IMG/VR virus record: IMGVR_UViG_3300021467_000093
Coordinates: 1 to 64,000 of that record
Direction: 5' to 3' (one strand)
DNA from: a virus
Length of the DNA stretch: 64,000 nt
The position numbers were made by a program, and so were the translations under genes. Below, in pieces: positions 43,277 to 50,187 of the stretch (position 1 is its first letter; every line of letters begins with the position of its first letter). The notes below the pieces were generated by a model that was not told the origin of the DNA, searched no databases, and saw nothing but the letters and a program-made list of their open reading frames with translations.

Positions 43277-43307
43277 ATAAATGGAGTATGGAATGAAAAA
43301 TTAATGG

Positions 43308-43355
43308 ACAATAGCCACATCTTAAGATTTAAACATAGGTGTGGCTATTGTTTTT
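43308..43355 (+). terminator. Rho-independent terminator after Hsp20
   Basis: ACAATAGCCACA (43308-43319) pairs with TGTGGCTATTGT (43340-43351), extended by three more pairs, followed by a T-run. It separates the Hsp20 unit from the metallopeptidase unit. Confidence 0.85.
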
Positions 43356-43377
43356 GAAAAGGAAAGGAGCTAAAATT

Positions 43378-43845
43378 ATGGGAAGGTATTATGAAGCGGA
43401 TGAGGGAGTTTATGCAGTATTAAGGGAATTAATTAATACTAGATTCAATGGTTTGAGAAATACAAACTTTAAAATTTTAATGGATACAAAACCAAAAATT
43501 GATAAATTATTAGGGAAAATAGTATTTGCTTATGTTAAGTTACCTAATGAAGTAGAACGATATTTAACTACAGAAATCGAAAATAGAGAAGTGGACTACT
43601 TTATTTTTGTTAGTGATTTGGTATGGAGTTTAGCTAGCGATAAAGATAAAAAACGTATTTTATCTCATGAATTAAGGCATTGTTTTATAGATGAAAAAGG
43701 TAATTATAAAATTATTAAACACGATATTGAGGATTTCTACGAAGAGTTAAAATTGAATGAAGATGACCCAATGTGGGCTCAATCATTGGGTACGATTGCT
43801 ATAACAAAATACGAACAATTAAAAGCAGAGGCAAAACAAAAATAA
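43378..43845 (+). CDS. Phage-type putative metallopeptidase
   Basis: 155 residues from ATG 43378 (AAGGAG upstream). RILSHELRHCFIDEKGNYKIIKHDIEDFYEEL contains HELRH, a zincin HExxH motif, and a downstream H-D/E-D-F segment that may give the third ligand. This matches the family called putative phage metallopeptidase. Its target is unknown. The N-terminus (VFAYVKLPNEVERYL) matches the family's beta sheet. Confidence 0.75.
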   Translation: MGRYYEADEGVYAVLRELINTRFNGLRNTNFKILMDTKPKIDKLLGKIVFAYVKLPNEVERYLTTEIENREVDYFIFVSDLVWSLASDKDKKRILSHELRHCFIDEKGNYKIIKHDIEDFYEELKLNEDDPMWAQSLGTIAITKYEQLKAEAKQK

Positions 43846-43857
43846 AGGAGAAGCATT

Positions 43858-44316
43858 ATGAGGGAATTTAGTGGAAAAGAAGAATTAATTGACAATTGGA
43901 ATAAAGTAATAATTGCAATTGTCAAGGCACAGAGTGGTGAAAGTAATGTGCGGTATTTAAAAAAGGATGATAAAGTAATAGGATTGAATGTCGAAGTTGT
44001 TTTGCAATTTGGAGAGGCTCTGCAAGAAAAAGAATTAGACAATTACGATAAAATTTTAGCAGAAGCGAAAAAAGAGGCTGATCAATTATTGTTAAATAAA
44101 GGAGAGGTAACATCCAAACAAAGAGTTCTAATTGACTCTATTCTTGTTCGAAACGCAATTATCAAAGCTGAAACTGGAGAACTAAAAATAAATATGCATA
44201 AAAATAATGCTGCTGGTGGGCTTTTAGTAGGGCTGTCTGCTGATTTAGTCGTAAATTTTGCAGAGCCGTTAGAAATGCTAGACTTAAACGAGCAAACTGA
44301 GATAAGCGGCGAATAA
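43858..44316 (+). CDS. Hypothetical protein with internal duplication
   Basis: 152 residues, AAAGGAG upstream. Two halves appear related: NKVIIAIVKAQSGE to GLNVEVVLQFGEAL and ILVRNAIIKAETGE to VGLSADLVVNFAEPL. Each would be a beta-rich unit of about 45 residues joined by a Lys/Glu helix. No family recognised. Confidence 0.55.
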   Translation: MREFSGKEELIDNWNKVIIAIVKAQSGESNVRYLKKDDKVIGLNVEVVLQFGEALQEKELDNYDKILAEAKKEADQLLLNKGEVTSKQRVLIDSILVRNAIIKAETGELKINMHKNNAAGGLLVGLSADLVVNFAEPLEMLDLNEQTEISGE

Positions 44317-44355
44317 ATAAACTAACTATTTATTTATAGAAGTTATATTTAAATC

Positions 44356-45117
44356 ATGCTAGACAAACTTATATTTTTGAAGACACCGTCTGATCTACGT
44401 AATTTAGAATACGTAAATAGATTATCCAATGAGTTTTTTGAATATTGTGCGGAAAATCTTTGTGTTGGTGTATCTAAATTAGAAATAGAAGAGTGGTTTA
44501 TACATTTTTGTGAAAAGTATAATGTTAAGTCTGCATTTTTTAATTATAAGGGTTTTCCTAATCAATTATGTATTAGTGTAAACAATGAAATAATACACGG
44601 AACGGTTTCTGATTATTGTTTAAAAGATGGCGATATTATAACACTCGATGTTGGATTAGATTATAATGGATTTATAAGTGATAATGCTAATACATTTATG
44701 ATAGGAAATTGTTTTTCGAAAGCTTCTGAATTAATAAAACATACTTATGAAGCTCTATATAAAGCTATAGAAAATTTATATCCATTTAAACGCGTGTCTT
44801 CAATATCTGAAACGATTTATAATGTTGCTATACAAAATAATATAAAAGTATTACAAAATTTTGGAGGGCATGGAGTAGGTTATTTTTTACATGAAAAGCC
44901 AAGCATTCCAAATATACCTTTAAAAGTTGGTATCGATTGGCGCTTAAGACCGGGTATGGTTATTGCAATTGAACCAATTTTTTTATTAGACAATTCAAAA
45001 ATTGAATTTATGGATAATGGTTGGACACTTATATCCGATGATTTAAGTGCCCACGTTGAACGTTCAGTAGCCATTTTGACTAATGGTTATAAAATATTAA
45101 GCGAGGAGGAAATATAA
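44356..45117 (+). CDS. map: Methionine aminopeptidase, type I
   Basis: 253 residues. All five metal ligands are present: ITLDVGLDYNGFISDNANTF (two Asp), NFGGHGVGYFLHEKP (His), MVIAIEPIF (Glu), and SAHVERSVAI (Glu; usual SAQFEHT is changed but the Glu kept). NEIIHG is the substrate-binding region. There is no obvious ribosome binding site upstream. It trims initiator Met from nascent proteins, a host-like function seen in some large phages. Confidence 0.85.
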   Translation: MLDKLIFLKTPSDLRNLEYVNRLSNEFFEYCAENLCVGVSKLEIEEWFIHFCEKYNVKSAFFNYKGFPNQLCISVNNEIIHGTVSDYCLKDGDIITLDVGLDYNGFISDNANTFMIGNCFSKASELIKHTYEALYKAIENLYPFKRVSSISETIYNVAIQNNIKVLQNFGGHGVGYFLHEKPSIPNIPLKVGIDWRLRPGMVIAIEPIFLLDNSKIEFMDNGWTLISDDLSAHVERSVAILTNGYKILSEEEI

Positions 45118-45118
45118 T

Positions 45119-45613
45119 ATGAAGAATGCGCATGATAAATTTATGGAGGATTTGTCCAAGTCTCTATTGAAAGCTAAAGCAGCTATTGAAGAAGCAGACA
45201 TCATAGTAGCATCAATTGAAGAGGAAGAGCTGTGTGATGAAAATTATGAAATAGCAAAAATTTGTGGTAGCAAGACACTACCAATAGATGATAGGGCAGA
45301 GTGGGATGGCGATGCTGCCCGTGCTAGAATAGCTAAATGGGCTGGTGGGCCAGATAAAGACAAAATTAATTGGAAAAAATACGGTAAAGGTTTTGTTTGG
45401 GTAACGCCTGGCCAAGAAGAAAAATTTGGTGGGTATAAATTACCGTTTGCAGATGTTATAAATGGTGAATTGAAAGCTACTTGGGGTGGTGTAAGCAACG
45501 CTATGAAAGCAGTCAGGGGAGCTAGGAAAAAGCTAGTTGGTGTAGATGTTAAAAAAGCCTATAACTTTTTGGCTGCTTATTATAAAAAATTCAAAAAAGA
45601 AGTACCTAAATAA
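45119..45613 (+). CDS. Prohead-protease-type accessory domain protein
   Basis: 164 residues, GGAGG upstream. A helical N-terminus leads into LPIDDRAEWDGDAARARIAKWAGG, INWKKYGKGFVWV, GYKLPFADVINGELKATWGGVSNAMKAVRGA. The WDGDAA-to-YKLPFADV domain often occurs fused to phage prohead proteases or head-maturation proteins. Here it stands alone, so a head assembly role is inferred. Confidence 0.6.
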   Translation: MKNAHDKFMEDLSKSLLKAKAAIEEADIIVASIEEEELCDENYEIAKICGSKTLPIDDRAEWDGDAARARIAKWAGGPDKDKINWKKYGKGFVWVTPGQEEKFGGYKLPFADVINGELKATWGGVSNAMKAVRGARKKLVGVDVKKAYNFLAAYYKKFKKEVPK

Positions 45614-45635
45614 AATAAGGAAAGGAGTGAAGATA

Positions 45636-46067
45636 ATGGGCCTTAAAGAAGCAATAGCTAAGGTAAATGAAGCCATTAAAAATGCTGATGATGTAGCCAA
45701 AAAACTTACTACGAAAGAACGAAAGAAATTAAAAAAATCAGTTTTTTGTGGGCCTAATAAATCATTTCCTGTACCTGATTGTAAACACGTAGCTGTAGCA
45801 AAAGCTTATTTGAATAGATCTAAGTTTTCTAAAGCTACTAAACAAAAAATAGCTGCTTGTATAAACAGACGCGCAAAACAATTAGGTTGTAGTACAACAA
45901 AACCAGCTAAAGCTAAAGGAGAGCTAGAACATGCTTTTGATGCTTTGCCAGATGATTTGAGGGTACTAGCTGATAGCTCTATTTTTAAAAGTACTAAAGA
46001 ATTAGTAGATAAGTCCTTAGATAATGCAGGACTGCATTTAGATTTTAATTGTACTGAGTGTGATTAA
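45636..46067 (+). CDS. Prohead-associated domain protein (DUF6582-like)
   Basis: 143 residues from ATG 45636 (AAAGGAG upstream). KKSVFCGPNKSFPVPDCKHVAVAKAYLNRSKFSK to INRRAKQLGC matches the small domain (F-P-x-P-D-C-x-H) often found C-terminal to prohead proteases. A helical acidic C-terminus follows. Adjacent to the preceding partner domain, it looks like the split parts of one maturation protein. Confidence 0.55.
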   Translation: MGLKEAIAKVNEAIKNADDVAKKLTTKERKKLKKSVFCGPNKSFPVPDCKHVAVAKAYLNRSKFSKATKQKIAACINRRAKQLGCSTTKPAKAKGELEHAFDALPDDLRVLADSSIFKSTKELVDKSLDNAGLHLDFNCTECD

Positions 46068-46080
46068 TATGGAGGTAACC

Positions 46081-46524
46081 ATGGTTTGTGGTGATGAATT
46101 AGCTGGAATATTATTTAATGCAGTTCAATCAGGTGTTTTAGTAATTGATGCTATGACTAAAACAATAATCGATGTAAACCCGGCCGCTATGTTTCTTATT
46201 GGGCAGCAATATGATGATATAATAGGTAATCAGTGTGACCTAGTATTATGTAAAAACTGCGATTTGTTTTGTAAATATAGTGCTATTGATGATGGGCCGG
46301 CACTTAAGGAAATTAAAATTGAAAGAGATGATGGTAGCATTAAATATGCAGAATTTGCAGTTGTTAGCCGTTTTTATAAAGAAAAACATATTTATATAGT
46401 CACTCTTATCGATATAACTGAGAAAAAAGAAGCCGAACTAGCTCTTCATGAGGTATGGAATGAAGCTAAACAAGTGTTGATTAAAAATTTAGATAATCTA
46501 AAGACAAAGGCGACGATAGAGTAA
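46081..46524 (+). CDS. PAS-domain protein
   Basis: 147 residues from ATG 46081 (GGAGGT upstream). LFNAVQSGVLVIDAMTKTIIDVNPAAMFLIGQQYDDIIGNQCD is a PAS domain, with a Cys-rich segment CDLVLCKNCDLFCKY and a PAC-type end IYIVTLIDITEKKEAELAL, then a helix. No kinase or output domain is attached. It could act as a sensor adaptor to a host regulator. Confidence 0.72.
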   Translation: MVCGDELAGILFNAVQSGVLVIDAMTKTIIDVNPAAMFLIGQQYDDIIGNQCDLVLCKNCDLFCKYSAIDDGPALKEIKIERDDGSIKYAEFAVVSRFYKEKHIYIVTLIDITEKKEAELALHEVWNEAKQVLIKNLDNLKTKATIE

Positions 46525-46525
46525 A

Positions 46526-47023
46526 ATGACTACAAATAATAAAAATGGTATAAGTACAGCAAATTTATTATTTGAAGCAACACAGTATTTTGTTAATAAT
46601 TTAAATGCTGGTCTAAATAAATTAGAAGATCAGTATAAAAAAATTGATAATAAAATAAATACTCCGCCGCGTACTGAGGAATTGTATGAGCGTCAGGGCA
46701 ATATGACTGAGAAACTGGATGCAGTTATATCATTACTATCATCACTTAAGAATACATTTAAAAGTACGTTGTTATATATAAAAATATTTGCTACAGCAAT
46801 TTCAATAGCGATAATTGTTGGCGGAATTATAATTTATTACGGTAACCAAAAAACTAGCATGGCTAAAATAGAAACTAGGATTGAAGAGCGTATGAATAAA
46901 CAAATTGAAAAGCATTTCGATGAATTTAATAAACAGTTTTACGATTTCAGAATTACAATTGAAAGACGTTTAGACCGATTGGAAAAGAGCCGTAATAATG
47001 GAATTACAAATGAACGAAGATAA
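46526..47023 (+). CDS. Single-pass membrane protein with coiled coils
   Basis: 165 residues. A helical N-terminus (NLLFEATQYFVNNLNAGLNKLEDQY), one hydrophobic helix (about 85-107, ILYIKIFATAISIAIIVGGIII region), and a charged coiled coil after it (KIETRIEERMNKQIEKHFDEFNKQ). Resembles phage membrane/holin-neighbour or spanin-like proteins only in layout. Confidence 0.5.
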   Translation: MTTNNKNGISTANLLFEATQYFVNNLNAGLNKLEDQYKKIDNKINTPPRTEELYERQGNMTEKLDAVISLLSSLKNTFKSTLLYIKIFATAISIAIIVGGIIIYYGNQKTSMAKIETRIEERMNKQIEKHFDEFNKQFYDFRITIERRLDRLEKSRNNGITNERR

Positions 47024-47231
47024 CATTACTTACTTGGACTGCAAATGGTATATGGGGGACGGTCAATGTAAAATGCCGTCGATCAATGGGGGATTTTCTG
47101 CGTGTATATCTTTAAATAAATTAGATCCATTTTGTGCGTGGTTAATACCATTTTTAAATACCGAAAGTAATAATAACAATGATGATGTTGAGTTACCGAC
47201 GAGTTTTAAATTAGATAATGGTGCTTATTAG
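46998..47231 (+). CDS. Small Cys-containing protein
   Basis: 77 residues, ATG 46998 (ATG 47010 is an alternative). Cys at DCKWYMGDGQCKM, SACISL and DPFCAWL, then an Asn-rich acidic tail. The TAG stop touches the first CRISPR-like repeat. Not recognised. Confidence 0.45.
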   Translation: MELQMNEDNITYLDCKWYMGDGQCKMPSINGGFSACISLNKLDPFCAWLIPFLNTESNNNNDDVELPTSFKLDNGAY

Positions 47232-47258
47232 GTCGCTTGATAGCGCATGAATTGAAAC
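47231..47258 (+). repeat. CRISPR-repeat-like unit R1 (type I-C-like)
   Basis: A 28-base unit starting GGTCGC and ending ATGAATTGAAAC, with the hairpin CGCT-TGAT-AGCG (47234-47245). The last 12 bases are identical to those of R2 and R3 at 50.1 kb. Type I-C repeats typically begin GTCGC and end G-x-G-R-ATTGAAAC. It stands alone and is followed 25 bases later by a rho-independent terminator, so a short RNA carrying one repeat is plausible. Confidence 0.7.
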
Positions 47259-47283
47259 AAAAAACAAACGCCTATGAACTTAT

Positions 47284-47339
47284 GCACTAATTGACATAAA
47301 TTATAACTGTTTTTAAGTGTCGATTAGTGCTATTTTTTT
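47284..47339 (+). terminator. Rho-independent terminator
   Basis: GCACTAATTGACA (47284-47296) pairs with TGTCGATTAGTGC (47318-47330), 13 pairs with one G-U, then a run of seven T. It ends any transcript that contains R1. Confidence 0.85.
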
Positions 47340-47350
47340 CAAAAAAAATG

Positions 47351-47379
47351 TTTACAATATTGAAAATATATTCCATAAT
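47351..47379 (+). promoter_or_regulatory. Promoter of the PrkA block
   Basis: TTTACA (47351-47356), 17-base spacer, CATAAT (47374-47379), between the terminator and the gene at 47416. Confidence 0.7.
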
Positions 47380-47415
47380 ATATATAGAGAATTACATTAG
47401 TTTGGAGGTGGCAGA

Positions 47416-47733
47416 ATGCCAGAAATTACAAAAAATTATATTCGAATACCAGTTAAACGAAAACGAAAATCTAATGAATTAAGAACTATAACTTTAGGAA
47501 AAGGAATTAAGGCACTATACGATGTTAAACGCAAAATAATAGTTACCTACCTGTTTGATAAAACAAAATATACAATGAAAGAGGCAAAGGAGTGGGTTAA
47601 AAAACATAGTAATAATGCAACATTGGAATTGGTTGCTAAAAATTTGATATTGGCAAATGAGTTACATTTGTCATTAGAGAATATAAAAGAGGAAGTTTTT
47701 AATAGAATAAATGAAAAAGGAGAAGATCTATGA
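47416..47733 (+). CDS. Small basic protein, first gene of the PrkA operon
   Basis: 105 residues with GGAGGTGG upstream, overlapping the PrkA start by 4 bases. A basic N-terminus (IPVKRKRKSNELRTITLGKG) and a helical half (KYTMKEAKEWVKKHSNNATLEL). It looks DNA- or RNA-binding by charge; not recognised. Confidence 0.5.
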   Translation: MPEITKNYIRIPVKRKRKSNELRTITLGKGIKALYDVKRKIIVTYLFDKTKYTMKEAKEWVKKHSNNATLELVAKNLILANELHLSLENIKEEVFNRINEKGEDL

Positions 47734-49676
47734 ACTTTGAAGAAATCATAGCCAAGCAAAAAGAGGAGCAAAAATTTGAAAATTGGGAAGGTACTTTAAT
47801 TGATTATCTAGAACTAGTTAAAAGTAATCCTAAAATTGCTACATTTGCGCCTGGTCGAATCTATAATTTGATTATTAATAAAGGAGTTGAAGAAGTCGAC
47901 GAATCGTTAAAATTGCGAGGTTATGAAGATTTAGTCAAATATAAATTTTTTGACGGAAAAATATTTGGCGCATTAGAACCTATTCATGATATAATGAAAT
48001 TTTTAAAAGCAGCTGCTAGGCGTACTGAGACTGGTAAACGTATTTTAATTTTAGTCGGTCCTGTTAGTAGTGGTAAATCTACAATAGCTGCATTATTGAA
48101 AAGAGGTTTGGAAAATGATCCGATCCCAAAATACGCTATTAAAGGATGCCCAGTACATGAAGAACCACTTCATGCTATACCACTGAGCGATAGAGAATTT
48201 TGGGAAGAGCAGTTAAATGTTAAAATAGAAGGAGTATTGTGTCCAGTATGTCAATATAGATTAGATACAGAGTTCACTAAAGATGGTATTGCTAATTGGG
48301 ATAAATTACCTGTAGAACGTATTAGATTTTCTGAACAAAAGAGAGTTGGTATTGGTACTTTTCAACCATCAGATCCAAAAAGCCAAGATGTAACAGAATT
48401 GATTGGTAGAGTAAATATGGCTAAAGTAGCACGATATGGAGAAACAGACCCGCGTGCATTTTCGTTTGATGGAGAACTTCAGGTTGCCAATGGCGGATTA
48501 ATTGAAATGGTTGAATTATTAAAAACAGATATTAAGTTACAATATGTCTTAATATCATTGGCACAAGAACAAGTTATCAAGTCGCCTGGTTTTCCACAAA
48601 TGTATATAGACACTCTTGTGATTGCTCATACCAATATGACTGAATTTGATATTTTTAAAGCTGATAAGAAAAATGAGGCTCTCCATGATAGAATGTATCC
48701 TGTATTTGTTCCTTGGAATTTGAGAGTTGACGATGAGATCAAGATTTATGAAAAAATGATCAGAGAGTCTGATTTTAGAGATATACATATTGCTCCATAT
48801 ACATTAAAAATAGCAGCACAGTTTGCAGTATTAACAAGATTAGTTGATTCTGCAAAAGTTTCAAATAAAATTGAAAAAATGAAACTGTATAATGGGGAAA
48901 TATCAGAAGGATTTAAAAAGACTGATATTGATATTAAAGAATTGCGCCAAGAAGGTAGAGATAAAGGTGAAGGATTGAAAGGTATTTCACCTCGATTTAT
49001 TATAAATGCATTGAATGTAGCATTAGGAGCGAAAGAAGATAAGAAATGTGTGAATCCTATTGATATAATAAGAGCCTTAAGAGATAATTTTAAACATCAT
49101 ATAGGAATAAATGAAGAAGAAATAGATCATTATTTGAATTTATTAATTGGCGACAAAGATTCAGTGAGTGCTGAATACAAAGAGATAGCTAAAAAAGAAG
49201 TTAATATGGCCTTTTTATATGCTTATGATGATCAAGCTAATGCACTTTTTGAGAACTATATGAAAAATATTTCAGCTTATTGTTTAAAAGAAAAAGTGTA
49301 CGACTCTGTAACTGGGGAGTATTCAGATCCTGATGAAAAATTGATGAGATCATTAGAAGAGTTGATTCCAGTACCTGAAAATTCAAAATCGGAGTTTAGA
49401 AATGGTGTATTTGTATATAAATCGCATGCATTAGAGCAAGGAAAGCAATTTAAATATACTGATTACCCGCCATTACAAGAGGCTATAGAGAAGAAACTGA
49501 TGGCAGATTTAAAACCTATGGTAAGTTTGTCGTTAGCAGATAAATCCGTAACTAATCCTAAAGCTAAAAAACGTAGAGAAAAAGCATTGCAGACATTATT
49601 AGAAAAAGGTTATTGTGAAGAATGTGCAAATGTTTTATTGGCTTTTGTCGGTGAAATATTACGTAAGGAAGAATAA
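47730..49676 (+). CDS. prkA: PrkA/YeaG-family AAA+ serine-kinase-type protein
   Basis: 648 residues, the family's usual size (about 640). N-terminal AAA: ILILVGPVSSGKSTIAALLKRG (Walker A), then the PrkA signatures GCPVHEEPLHAIP and GVLCPVCQYRL, FQPSDPKSQDVTELIGRVN, FSFDGELQVANGGLIEMVELLK and LVIAHTNMTEF. The C-terminal kinase-like part contains LPVPENS-type phrases near LEELIPVPENSKSEFRNGVF. PrkA acts with a DUF444 protein and SpoVR in bacteria under stress or sporulation; its mechanism is unsettled. Here all three are within 8 kb. Confidence 0.92.
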   Translation: MNFEEIIAKQKEEQKFENWEGTLIDYLELVKSNPKIATFAPGRIYNLIINKGVEEVDESLKLRGYEDLVKYKFFDGKIFGALEPIHDIMKFLKAAARRTETGKRILILVGPVSSGKSTIAALLKRGLENDPIPKYAIKGCPVHEEPLHAIPLSDREFWEEQLNVKIEGVLCPVCQYRLDTEFTKDGIANWDKLPVERIRFSEQKRVGIGTFQPSDPKSQDVTELIGRVNMAKVARYGETDPRAFSFDGELQVANGGLIEMVELLKTDIKLQYVLISLAQEQVIKSPGFPQMYIDTLVIAHTNMTEFDIFKADKKNEALHDRMYPVFVPWNLRVDDEIKIYEKMIRESDFRDIHIAPYTLKIAAQFAVLTRLVDSAKVSNKIEKMKLYNGEISEGFKKTDIDIKELRQEGRDKGEGLKGISPRFIINALNVALGAKEDKKCVNPIDIIRALRDNFKHHIGINEEEIDHYLNLLIGDKDSVSAEYKEIAKKEVNMAFLYAYDDQANALFENYMKNISAYCLKEKVYDSVTGEYSDPDEKLMRSLEELIPVPENSKSEFRNGVFVYKSHALEQGKQFKYTDYPPLQEAIEKKLMADLKPMVSLSLADKSVTNPKAKKRREKALQTLLEKGYCEECANVLLAFVGEILRKEE

Positions 49677-49696
49677 TTCTATGAATGGAGGTAAAT

Positions 49697-49867
49697 ATGT
49701 TTGAAGATATTTTAGGACATGAATATAAGGAATGCTCTCAAAAAGATGAGATACTACGATATCCAAAGTCATGTCCATACTGTGGAGCATCAGATATTGG
49801 ATTGGGATCTGTGGATGGGCATACAACTTATTTTTTTTGTGCTAAATGTGGTTATACTTGGGAGTAA
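49697..49867 (+). CDS. Small zinc-ribbon protein A
   Basis: 56 residues from ATG 49697 (GGAGG six bases upstream). CPYCGASDIG and CAKCGYTWE form one zinc ribbon. Its start MFEDIL and C-terminal layout match the following gene (MFDDIL), so the two are tandem duplicates sitting between PrkA and DUF444. Confidence 0.6.
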   Translation: MFEDILGHEYKECSQKDEILRYPKSCPYCGASDIGLGSVDGHTTYFFCAKCGYTWE

Positions 49868-49872
49868 TTCTA

Positions 49873-50064
49873 ATGTTTGATGATATTTTATCTACAACCA
49901 ATGATAAAGACAAGTTAGAGCATTCTGATGTTGAGAATAGTGATTTTGTTTATGCTTACAGTTGTCCAATTTGTGGTTCTGTTAATCTTACTATACACAC
50001 ATTTGGCAACGGTAAAGTAACTTTGTACTGCGTTAACTGTAATTTTCTATGGAATAGTGACTGA
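49873..50064 (+). CDS. Small zinc-ribbon protein B
   Basis: 63 residues from ATG 49873 (GGGAGT upstream). CPICGSVNLT and CVNCNFLWN repeat the ribbon of the previous gene with an acidic insert. A nucleic-acid or protein adaptor role in the PrkA module is a guess. Confidence 0.6.
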   Translation: MFDDILSTTNDKDKLEHSDVENSDFVYAYSCPICGSVNLTIHTFGNGKVTLYCVNCNFLWNSD

Positions 50065-50097
50065 CAAATATTTAATGAGGACTCCCTTGATTTAATA

Positions 50098-50126
50098 GTT
50101 ACACTTGATAGTGCATGAATTGAAAC
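50098..50126 (+). repeat. CRISPR-repeat-like unit R2
   Basis: A 29-base unit starting GTTAC and ending ATGAATTGAAAC, with hairpin CACT-TGAT-AGTG (50102-50113). Relative to R1 both arms of the stem changed together (CGCT/AGCG to CACT/AGTG), i.e. compensatory change. R3 begins 20 bases later. Confidence 0.7.
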
Positions 50127-50146
50127 AGAAGATTGATAAATTTATA

Positions 50147-50176
50147 GGTCGCGCTTAATAACATATGAATTGAAAC
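50147..50176 (+). repeat. CRISPR-repeat-like unit R3
   Basis: A 30-base unit starting GGTCGCGC and ending ATGAATTGAAAC; 21 of 29 aligned positions match R2. The central stem is not preserved. It ends two bases before the GGAGG site of the DUF444 gene. R2-R3 spacing (20 bases) is shorter than normal I-C spacers (about 34). Confidence 0.6.
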
Positions 50177-50187
50177 ATGGAGGCTCT

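Noticed and set aside
47231-50176. A normal CRISPR array
   Set aside because: Only three units, one 2.8 kb away and two separated by 20 bases, without cas genes; described as solitary repeat-like units instead.
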